A stretch of 64,000 bases of DNA from Strongylocentrotus purpuratus (taxonomy: Eukaryota; Echinodermata; Echinoidea; Camarodonta; Strongylocentrotidae): assembly GCF_000002235.5 (NCBI RefSeq), contig NW_022145596.1:26329299-26393298 (forward strand). Reading direction: 5' to 3'. Every line of letters starts with the position of its first letter. Position 1 is the first letter of the stretch. A program made the position numbers and the translations under genes. This document shows, one piece after another, positions 10,301-34,866 of the stretch. The notes under the pieces were generated by a model. The model saw only the letters and a program-made list of their open reading frames with translations, was not told the origin of the DNA and ran no database searches.

Positions 10301-11801
10301 GATCAAAGGAATGATGATTGATGATGCTGTAGCACAGCTTGAACATGTGAATAAGAAAGCAGCGAAGATAGCAAGAGAGGTATATATTACATGTTTATAA
10401 ACCTCCCATTTCCCCCTTCCCTTTCTTTCTTTTTTTGTCTGTATATCTGTTCCTTTGTAATGTATCACTCTCTTTCTATATAGAAGTGTTGTGGTTCAGT
10501 AGTTCATGCATGTATTGTATTCAAGATGTGGAGGGTTCACTTCAAATATCAGCCTGGCAGTAAAGTACTTTTTTATAAGGTTATTAACTCTATATATGCA
10601 ACAAAAGTAATTTCCCTTTGCCATATTGTATTCATCATGGGATAGATATACCAAAGGCTTTCAAGATTATTTAACTGTTTCTAGTGCAAGATTTTTCATA
10701 CTGGTGTTGAAAGGGTTGTTATGGAGCTAATCAAGAATGAAAATGGGTAATTTTGCAAAGCCATTGTGTTGCACAAAGCACTCCTTTTGTCAATAGATGC
10801 CAATTGTTTTGTGCAAAATTGCTCGTGTGGCAAACTAGTGATCATGCAGAGAGGCAAAGAAAGCAACCCAAGTGTTGATACACTTGCTACTCTTTGCCCA
10901 AGTGCAGTAAATGGGTTCCTGGTTGAATAATGTCTCTTGGATCCTTTTAGAATCGTACAAGATATCCCTTTGAAAGCTTGACAAATTATATGAAAGTGAA
11001 TGTGCAAAATTGAGTATTATATATTCATGTTCACTATGTTAGTGATAATTTCACAGGATTTTTTGGGGTTTCTGACATCAAATATAATTTTCCCCATGTT
11101 CAGGTCCTTCTGGAAGCCCAAGAAGAAGCAGTGAAAAACCACAATGTTGAATTCAAGTCCAATCTACATATAGGTGAGTTTATGAGCAATATCACATCAG
11201 AATTAATAGGAAATCTCTGGTTTAACGTCAGTTACTTTCTTTCAATATTCATGAAAATTGTGTGATCTGAATGAAGCGATAGATGCAATGTGCTTACATG
11301 ATGTGTAAATTGTGTGGACGGTTATTATTTTCGGGTAATTGGCTAGAGGAGGCTAGTCATGCTGATATGCATTCATCTCCACAGGATGGTGACCTCGACT
11401 GTACTTATGAATGAACTGGCTAAAGACAGTGGGTGAAATTCCTTAGTTTGTAGACAGTTATATGTCAGCTAGCATGTAGTTGGATTTTTGTATTTCAAAA
11501 TATATTATTAATGTAATAGTTGGATTCTGTTGGATTTTATTTTAATTTTTGTTATTTTCACTTAAGTTCAATTTCCTTCTTTTTCTTCTCAGCGGAAGCA
11601 CTAGTGGGGAAGGGTAAATACCAGCATGCTATCAGATTCCATGCTAAGGGTAGGGCCAGTATGTTGGACCTGGTCTACTGCCATCTAAACATCAAACTCC
11701 AGGAAGGACCACCACCAGAGAAACCCAAGTTCACCGGCTATGATCAAGCCAAGCACTACATACAGTCTAAAAGGAACCGGACTATTATTGCAGGACTTTG
11801 A
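7334..11801 (+). CDS. MRPL22: mitochondrial large ribosomal subunit protein uL22m (MRPL22), 5 exons, 243 aa
   Basis: Exons 7334-7642, 9276-9341, 10302-10379, 11104-11173 and 11593-11801 all have AG/GT borders and keep phase (309+66+78+70+209 = 732 nt, TGA stop). The first exon encodes about 100 poorly conserved residues rich in R, S and A with few acids, a plausible mitochondrial presequence. The uL22 domain follows from about residue 105: SQRKMWYITTF, IDDAVAQLE, KKAAKIAREVLLEAQ, HNVEFKSNLHI, GRASMLDLVYCH, then a Pro-rich EGPPPEKP and the C-terminal SKRNRTIIAGL, matching animal MRPL22. The protein lines the mitoribosome exit tunnel through the uL22 hairpin. The start is the first ATG of the open exon. 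Human MRPL22 is about 206 residues, so this one has a longer N-terminus. Intron 1 carries a foldback MITE and intron 2 a dispersed repeat. Two decayed copies of the last exon lie just downstream. Confidence 0.95.
7694..8250. mobile_element. 557-bp foldback MITE in MRPL22 intron 1
   Basis: Two arms of about 265 bp, 7694-7962 and 7984-8250, are nearly complete inverted copies of each other. They start with GTAGTTCCGTATCCATTTTTT and end with its inverse. Shared segments include TTAGGGCTTCGATGTCGACGTCG and the GAAGCTATCAGTCTAAAATTATGCA segment that flanks a ~20-bp centre. It has no coding capacity. Arms differ by a few per cent, so the insertion is not ancient. Transcribed within the intron it would form a very long hairpin. 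Confidence 0.85.
8475..8578. repeat. short inverted repeat (38-bp arms)
   Basis: GATTCAACATGGTGAAGAGA...GTACGC at 8480-8507 is mirrored by GCGTACTATCTCTTCGCCATGTTGAATC at 8545-8571. It lies in MRPL22 intron 1, 230 bp after the larger foldback MITE, and is probably a second small MITE. Confidence 0.6.
9590..10185. repeat. dispersed repeat of the AGGGCAATCCAACC type (copy 1)
   Basis: Begins AAAGGGCAATCCAACC and includes the CTACATCACATTGACATTACCG...CAGCCAATTTGAAGTGCC segment. The latter matches, in inverse orientation, CTTCAAATTGGCTGAATGGGTAATGTCA at 19652 and 19803. Related to the copy at 19507-20080 in SMU1 intron 8. No ORF. The class is unknown. Confidence 0.5.
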
Positions 11802-11947
11802 GTTTCTTGTATGTAAGACTTTGAGGGTTCAGTGACACATTTAATATCAAAATGTTCTGAAAAATGTGGGCTTTCCAGGAAACACAAAGACTCAACTCCA
11901 CCCAACGCCCCCATTGAAGTCAATGGCTAGTGAAACATAGACTTAAG

Positions 11948-12028
11948 GCCCAAGTGATCAGTGACACATAAACCACCTTTTCTCAAATTGGAGTTACGTC
12001 TTTGTGTCACTGACCAATTGACTTGGCC
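11948..12028. repeat. imperfect hairpin in MRPL22 3' flank
   Basis: AAGGCCCAAGTGATCAGTGACACATAAA is mirrored by TTTGTGTCACTGACCAATTGACTTGGCCTT, with a ~24-bp loop. It directly precedes the first pseudo-copy of the MRPL22 last exon and may mark the duplication breakpoint. Confidence 0.5.
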
Positions 12029-12160
12029 TTCTGCTATATATTCATCAAAATCCAGGAATTAGGACATCCACCAGAGAAACCAAAAATTACAGACTATGAT
12101 CAAGCAAGGCACTACTTATAGTCTAAAAAGAACAGGACTGATATGGCGGGAATCTGAGCC
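12027..12160 (+). pseudogene. decayed copy 1 of the MRPL22 last exon
   Basis: CATCAAAATCCAGGAATTAGGAC...CCACCAGAGAAACC, then CTATGATCAAGC, GCACTAC and AGTCTAAAA, align base for base with the 3' half of exon 5 (11685-11818). In translation it parallels PPEKPKITDYDQARHYL but has an in-frame TAG after HYL and other changes. The similarity continues past the stop codon into the 3' UTR. It lies about 230 bp after the true stop, so it is probably carried in the 3' UTR or just beyond it. Confidence 0.85.
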
Positions 12161-12285
12161 CCTAGTATGCTGGACCTGGTCTATTCATCAAATTCAAGAA
12201 ATATCAATATTTATCTGTTATGATGAAGCAAAGCACTACCTGGATTCCAAAATGAATATGATTATTATTGCAGGACTCTGAACCA
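12161..12285 (+). pseudogene. decayed copy 2 of the MRPL22 last exon
   Basis: GTATGCTGGACCTGGTCTA matches the GRASMLDLVY coding segment of exon 5. After an internal loss of the proline-rich part it continues as TATGATGAAGCAAAGCACTACCTGGATTCCAAAATGAA to TTATTATTGCAGGACTCTGA, the coding 3' end. The frame reads YDEAKHYLDSKMNMIIIAGL and stops as the real gene does, yet it has no acceptor. Copies 1 and 2 abut, so the series is tandem. Confidence 0.8.
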
Positions 12286-13014
12286 AGACAATCACTCATG
12301 ATACTTTGTATATTATTATGATATAGCAGACCATTGAACTCTGAACAAGGCATTTCCTCAGGTGCTTGGTATTACATGTACAGTATTGTGTTAAATGAAG
12401 ATCATATAGAACAAATATTTTGCGGGACTCTGAAATGGGATATTCTCTAACCCTCATTGTATTTTTTTTTTGGTGTGTGTTTTGAAAAATTCATAATTGG
12501 ACCGCCATTGCTGGGCTCTTCCTGAGGCTTATGATATTGCTTTTCTATATTTAGTGATATCTATATTGATGTTGTAACAAAAAAGGAAATATCTTGCTCA
12601 AAATTAACAGAGTCAAAATCTCTGGTAATTAAGAAGCCTGGGAATATTTGAGGGTGGCAAATCAGAAGAGAGGCTTGGTTGAAACAAGCTTGGTTGAAAC
12701 AAGCTGGTTTGATAAAGGCAGATTACAAAGTAAACATAGTTTTGAAAGGCCATTTGAGATTAATATGCTCCTTAAATAGCCCTCTTCTCTTTAATATGGA
12801 CTTGCCCCTTAATGGCACCATAAATTACAAGTGATGCAGTCCTAAGAAATTATATCTCTTTCATTGTAAGATGTAGCTTACAACATGGTGACTGTACACA
12901 TCCGTCTGATACTAATGCTAATCAATAAAATGAATTGAAACATTGAAGACATCAAGCATGAAATGTGTATGAATTCAAACTCAGTTGTGAATTAAAGCGT
13001 ATTCTTAAAAGTAA
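12286..13014. other. MRPL22 downstream flank
   Basis: AT-rich. An AATAAA at 12924-12929 on the plus strand is the first clear poly(A) signal after the gene, but use of it would imply a 1.1-kb 3' UTR that includes both pseudo-exon copies. GACTCTGAA remnants at about 12336 and 12430 may be still older exon copies. Confidence 0.35.
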
Positions 13015-13483
13015 TACAAAGTTTTGGTATCAAGTCATGAATTTGGTTCAAATTAACATATTGGAAGCATGTGTGATCCTACAATATTCAGTGATAGTTA
13101 TCGTGGTTGAAATCAAGTCTTAAGTTTTGAAATTGTAAATAATAAACTCTTTATGTTGTATAGCTCCCTCTCAAGGTCAATATATTAATTAAGATATATA
13201 ACAATGTTACTTGACAAAAATCAACTGATTTGCTATTCCCGTTTGAAAATTATAGATCACAACTACATATTCTGAGATTTTCATGGTCGCAGCTACCATT
13301 GTATGGCCGTAGGCGCTATTTGAAATTTATATATTTTTATATTCCATTTTTCTCGAAAGCAGAAGTGTTTTAGGGGCTAAATTTTGTATTGCTTATCCAC
13401 AGGGGCATCCAAATATATCAAATTATAAAGAATCACTATCCATCCAATTTTCAAAATTTCCCAAAACTTAGTATTACCTTTAA
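13015..13483. mobile_element. TIR element, TTAAAGGTAATACAAAG family, copy 1
   Basis: The left end TTAAAAGTAATACAAAG and right end CTTAGTATTACCTTTAA are inverted. The interior (ATAGCTCCCTCTCAAGGTCA, GATTTTCATGGTCGCAGCTAC, GAAAGCAGAAGTGTTTTA, CATCCAAATATATCA) is shared in the same order with 44512-44896 in WDR61 intron 4. No ORF; a MITE-like element about 390-470 bp long. Confidence 0.7.
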
Positions 13484-15816
13484 AAGCACCGTTACAAAAG
13501 AAAACTAAACATCAACAAATCACAACATATCAGTACTCATTCCCACACAATGCAAAGAATGCATTGATCTCATCTTCACACCAAGACCCAAACATTGTAA
13601 TCATGACACGTGGACAAGAGAGGTGGGAATTTATGTACAAAATTTATGAAGCATACATGATCATATATACAATATCTATACAGAGCATTTGAATAAAAGC
13701 TACGCCTCACTATGATGGGAAATGATAGTTTGCCATGTCCCTAGCAGCTAGATGAGTGCCATCAAATCAATGCTCAACAAATGTACATTGCTAGATACAT
13801 GTGTAAACCCTTCAGTTGCTATCTTGTCTACATTCATCACAATCATATCTTTTATATCCACTATCTTATTTCTTGATCTTTTCATTAAAAACTTTAAGTT
13901 AAATGCATTCATAGATCTTGTTAGGCAAAATTATTAATCAATTGATGTCTTAAGATAAGTAATCTATGGAATGCTCGAGTGTTGCACAAACCTGGTGCTA
14001 AGTCAGGATAATAATAATTGAGCTCCAGACGTGAGTGCTTTACAAGAACCGACTACTATAAGTTTTTCCGCCCAATTTTGTCAACCTTGCATCCGATTCA
14101 ACGATGCGATCATTCAATTTCATGATCACCGAGATCAACAGTTAAAAAGCTAATCATTTCATTCACAATTTAATTGTATAAGCATGCGATTTCATGATTT
14201 TCTCACATAAACGTGTAAAAAGCCTGTTCAAATTGAAAATGCATGTAAATGCATTCAACTTCGCACATGCACTGCCCTGATGAACGTTAAGGTATTCAAA
14301 TTCATGAATAAGCAAGCATTTATAGCATTGGGCAGTCTTTTTTTTTCACTGTTTGTTCTTTGCAATCTAAATCTGTTTGAATAAATTATGCAAACTTTAT
14401 GTACCTTGAAATTTGACCTATTATTGAAATATCTCGTGTGTATCTAACCCCAAACATGACATAAAGCACGATCTGTTAAAAAAAAGTATACATAATACAC
14501 TTAACAAGTACAAAAATAGGGCAGGAAAACCTATATTAATGTCAGAGATGAATGGAATATTCAAGTCCAAATTATTCTTGCCTACAACTTTTATTTCTTC
14601 CTAACCAGGCATTTTTTCCTCAATTTTTGTCACAAGTTTCTAATGACAGTATCTTTCTCTTGTCACAGTAGGGCTTGTACATAATCTGGGGTTAAGAAGA
14701 AAATACATTACATGAGCCTTTGCATCATGAAGATACAGCTGATTAATGCGTCAGTCATCAAATCACAATCTATCTCTTTGCATGATAAATTCAAATTACA
14801 GGAAATATATGCAACCTTAAAGATAAAAACCAGTTATGGTCATGCGATCGTATTGTAAAACAAACGTGGAATCAATCAGAAAAGGTTGATCATCTAGCAT
14901 ATAACGTCCCTATTTTCACGAAGTGATGGTAGTGAGGAAAATCGTCACGCAAATTGAATGCGTGACACGAACATTATATCTATCAGGTCCAAATAGATAT
15001 AATAATTTACCAAATATATCAATTAGTAGGCGGTTTCTCGGCAAAATTTGTATGATCACGTATTAGACAAAACATATTCTTTCACATGATTGGTAATAAG
15101 AGCTTCCATTTCATTTTTTGAGAGGGGGGCATTTCCAAAACTGGTCTTTACCTTTAAACTCATGAAACTGAACAAGATGAGAGAGACTGCCTCTCTGATA
15201 TGCCTTTGTCTGCATTCAGTTCATTTTACTTAATGTTCAGGATACATTGTATTTCAGAAAGATAATAGCTATACATTTGGTAGACAAAACATATGATATC
15301 ATGACCTCAATCCTCTGATCCCAAAACCTCAAAATCTTATCATTCTGTTCCTCTATGGTGATACATGTACATGAAATTATACCCAGGTTAAGGTCAATTT
15401 TCTCAAATGGTACTTCAGATATCTTTAAAAAAAATCAAAGCCAGAAACACAGAATGTTATGGAATTGATCTTTATGATCTTTGACCCCAATATATAATAA
15501 GTTTGTTTTCCTACGGTGAAGTTCACATCTCAATTATTTCTTAAAGTAATGTGATAACGAGAAAGCGGGATCAAACATAATGTCTCCGGCACGACCTTCA
15601 GTGGGCGGCGGTATAATGATACAATTGTTCTCTAATAACAGTGGAATCTAAATAACAAACTCCTTGGGTCCAAGTCAAATTTTTATAAAGCATTCTTGAA
15701 TTCTTGATCTATTGGAGGGTGGAGAGGAAACAACAGTAAACAAAGAAGTAGGAACATTCCTTACTTGTTATAGTTACAGAGTTCTTTATAATGACGATCC
15801 ACTGTATTGGATTACA
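13484..15816. other. convergent spacer between MRPL22 and SMU1
   Basis: No conserved exon found. A dispersed segment at 14815-14925 (GGTCATGCGATCG...AAAAGGTTGATCATCTAGCATATAA) recurs at 53058-53160 and, inverted and partial, at 36165-36240. The rest is AT-rich and unassigned. SMU1's 3' UTR presumably extends into the right part. Confidence 0.4.
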
Positions 15817-15929
15817 GGACCCTGTCTTACAAAGAGTTGATATCAATCGCAACTATGTACATAAGCGATAGGAGACTGCAAACTTGCGATAGATTTGGAT
15901 CAATCGAAACTCTTAGTAAGACGGGGCCC
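15817..15929. mobile_element. foldback MITE with GGACCCTGTCTTACAAAG ends
   Basis: GGACCCTGTCTTACAAAGAGTT at the left is mirrored by AACTCTTAGTAAGACGGGGCCC at the right, about 113 bp in all. Its GGGCCC...TTCACAAAG-like terminus resembles the MITEs at 34521, 39517, 47010 and 54079. It lies in the 3' flank or 3' UTR of SMU1. Confidence 0.65.
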
Positions 15930-16091
15930 AGGTGTACTTGATGCCAAAAATATTTTTCAGAATGTCCAATAACGATTTTTGTATGTGGACCCTAATTGAC
16001 TTTTAGGCATGCAGGGGAAAATAACCCACGTTAGATTTCAAAAAGCTAAAGTCCTATGAACTAAAGTCTATCTCCTGTCTGTGCAGGCAGC

Positions 16092-32023
<15,932 letters not shown>

Positions 32024-32146
32024 ATTCAGTGGTTTTTGTAGCCGAATGTGAAGAAAGCAGCACCAGCAAAAAAGCGATCCCGAGGTGGCGTAATATGAAT
32101 ATTCATGAATCTATCACATATTCATATTACCCAGTCGAGCTTAGTC
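32024..32146. promoter_or_regulatory. SMU1 5' UTR/promoter with inverted repeat
   Basis: Only about 120 bp separate the SMU1 start codon from the LINE insertion at ~32147, so the core promoter is here or partly supplied by LINE sequence. GTAATATGAATATTCATG at 32090 and CATATTCATATTAC at 32117 form an inverted repeat. Promoter role is inferred from position. Confidence 0.4.
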
Positions 32147-33770
32147 TGTTTTTAAGCCTATGTCATTAAAGGTTCAAAGACTCAAACTGCCACTGGATAT
32201 TCAATGTGAATTGTTTGACCAACTTGTATTACCAATACTCATTTATGGATGCGAAGTGTGGGGATATGAAGATCTGAGTCAAATTGAAATATTCCATAGA
32301 AAATTTCTCAGGTCAGCGTTATGTGTAAATAAATTTACACCAGATTGTATGATATATGGAGAAACTGGGAGGGCATGGCTAGCTAACAGTATCAAACATC
32401 GAATGGTTAGTTTCTGGTTAAGAATAGTAAAAGGTTCTCCCTCTAAATATTCAGTCAAATTTTATTTTTTGCAAAGGTTAATTAGTCAGAATGTAGATAT
32501 GTCTACTTCTTTCAAGTGGTTATCTTGTATTGAAAAAATATTGAACCATGCTGGTCTTGGTATTGTTTGGCTAAAGCAAGGGGAAGGATTTAGCAATAGT
32601 TGGATACTGAGCACTCTGAAGTTGAGATTAAACGATATTTCAAAACAAGATGTGATGGCAACAATTTGGACAAACAGTGTGTGCCTAAATTATAGGATCT
32701 TTAAAGAGGATTGTCTCTTTGAAAGGTATTTAGTTTTGCTGAGTAAAAAAGATAGAATAACACTGAGCCGTTTTAGATGTAGGTCACACCGTTTACCAAT
32801 TAATAATAACAGATTCAAAGAAGCTGTTAATGAAATTAGTATTGAATGCCCATGTTGTGATATGCATGAGTCTGGTGATGAATTCCATTATGTTTTTGTA
32901 TGCCCTTTTTTCAGAAAGGAAAGAGAGTTATATTTAGGTCGCAAAGTAATAGTTAAACGCCCTTGCACATCACACATGTTGAATTTATTTTCATGTTCCG
33001 GTATAGGACAGCTGAAGAAATTAGTACTCTTCTTAAGGATAATAATGTCATATTTTGCTCGTCTATATACATGTAAATCTGAACAATCCAATCATATGTC
33101 GCCCATAAAAAGAAATGTTACAACCCGAAGTGGTAGGTTAATTAAGCAACCAACAATTCTTGATCTGTAGTACAGTCTTTCTTTAGGTCAAGTATAGTTT
33201 TGATGGTTTTTTTGTTCTTTTGTTCATTTTTTTGTTTTTTTGTTAGTATACTTTTTGTTTTGTTTGTCTTATTACATTATATTCCATTATGTTTTTGTTT
33301 GTCCAATGGACGATTATGGCGTATTTTGTTAGTCTGCATATATCTTAACAATCCAATCACAACTCACTTACATGTACAAAAATGAAACTTATAATTTCTT
33401 TTTTAGTTAAGACAATAATGTATTTAAAAAAAAAAAAAAATTGTAAAATTATTTTTTGTTTTTATCTTTCTTTTTCTTTGTGTTTGTATTTAGATTGTTC
33501 ATGTGGTATTTTCCACTTTTCATGTATGCTTGCCATATTGTATAATATTGTATTTATGTTTAGCATAGGCTAGGTTTAGATCATTCCTATTTATCGTTAT
33601 ACTTTTATATTGTTGTTTTGTTGTATTCTGTATTTTTTCTATTATTAAGCTATGTTTGTATTCTTTATTATGTATCATTATCATGACATGTACATTTGTT
33701 GTACTCTCATACCCCAGAAGGGGGTCGAATGAGTCAATAAATTCTATTCTATTCTATTCTATTCTAGCCT
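32147..33770 (+). mobile_element. young 5'-truncated LINE upstream of SMU1
   Basis: An uninterrupted 336-codon frame (32160-33170) encodes the C-terminal third of a non-LTR reverse transcriptase: LPLDIQCELFDQLVLPILIYGCEVWGYE, FHRKFLRSALCV, MIYGETGRAWL and a Cys/His tail CPCCDMHESGDEFHYVFVCPFF. A 3' UTR of about 590 bp follows, ending in GTCGAATGAGTCAATAAA and an (ATTCT) repeat at 33748-33766. The absence of stops implies recent insertion. It lies head-out between SMU1 and WDR61, in the direction of WDR61 and only ~125 bp from the SMU1 ATG. Confidence 0.88.
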
Positions 33771-33828
33771 TGATCTGTTAGCAGTTACTAGTACCTGATT
33801 CATTCCAAGTGAATTAGAAAGTGATTGA

Positions 33829-33995
33829 ATAATAATAATAATAGGCATTTCAATAGCGCGCTTTTATCTAGAAATTCTATTCCGAGGCGTATTTATTATT
33901 ACCCAGACTTTAGCCTAGCTCCCATTACAGCGCTCCAGCATTTTATTTCAATTTACATCAGCTGGGTTGAGTGTGGCAAATGTAATTTTTTTGGG
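33829..33995. repeat. dispersed (AAT)n/AGCGCGCTTTT repeat
   Basis: AATAATAATAATAGGCATTTCAATAGCGCGCTTTTATC followed by TACCCAGACTTTAGCCTAGCTCC and GGGTTGAGTGTGGCAAATGTA. Shared in pieces with 61318-61560; the TATAGCGC head also occurs at 45690 and 48430. This looks like a short retroposon-type dispersed repeat; class not determined. Confidence 0.5.
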
Positions 33996-33996
33996 G

Positions 33997-34067
33997 CTCA
34001 ACAGGGAGGGGGGGGGGCAGTGAGCACTTCGATTCGACAGCCACCCCCCCCCCTCCCCTGTTGCATA
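33997..34067. repeat. CAACAGGGAGGGG palindrome
   Basis: CAACAGGGAGGGGGGGGG at the left is mirrored by CCCCCCCCCTCCCCTGTTG at the right, ~70 bp in all; probably a tiny MITE. Confidence 0.5.
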
Positions 34068-34520
34068 CGATCTCCCTCGAAGCAGTTCCGCAAAGTTGAC
34101 AGCCATGGGTTTCTCACTTATTAAGACATAGATCTACACCCGGGTGTGACGCTCTAATGGGTCACTTTTTTTACAATAAATCCCTGAACAATTCAAACCA
34201 AAATATCCCAAAACATGGTCTGTTTTTTCAAAATTTTAGAGAAAAAAAATATTATTGAAGCATTCAAAACTAAGAAATATCTGCCCACAGAGGAAGAAAA
34301 CAAAATTATTAAAAAAAGAAGATTTCTGACCGACCGACATGTTTAAGTTACCTGTAGTTACCTGTAGTTACCTGACTTCACAGGCTCTAATTTAAGACGT
34401 ATTCCTATAATGCCTACCTTCCTTCATTTAAAATCCATTGCATGTGATATTGTGTCATAATTTGCAGATAAAGGGCAATCTACAACGTCTTTTTTTTTTA
34501 GGCCTAAGGACCTGGGGCCA

Positions 34521-34642
34521 GGGGCCCGTTTTTCGAAACCGTCATAAGTCTAACTTCTTGACTAACCCATTGAAATGTCTTTCATAGAATTAACACACGT
34601 TTCAAGAAGTTAGACTTATTATGGTTTCGAGAATCGGGCCCC
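34521..34642. mobile_element. 122-bp foldback MITE, GGGCCCG...CGAAACC ends
   Basis: GGGGCCCGTTTTTCGAAACC and GTCATAAGTCTAACTTCTTGA are mirrored by TCAAGAAGTTAGACTTATTATGG and GGTTTCGAGAATCGGGCCCC. It lies about 220 bp upstream of the WDR61 start codon. Confidence 0.75.
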
Positions 34643-34866
34643 CAAGCGATTTTTTTTTTCTCCTTTAAATAGACTACGAGCGCTCAAATATCTATGAATA
34701 TTCATGATTGGTCTCCTGGTTGATGATTCTGAAATAACTAACACACGCCTTTAGCTTCGTTAAAACTTCAATTTTATCGGGCCTTTTCTGCTTTAAAATA
34801 ACATATATTTTTGTTGAATCATTAACGTGGTTGGCAGAGAGAAGAAGCAAATTACCTGACAACGAA

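Noticed and set aside
12096-12281. Independent small gene downstream of MRPL22
   Set aside because: The frame is a composite of two decayed copies of the MRPL22 last exon in different frames.
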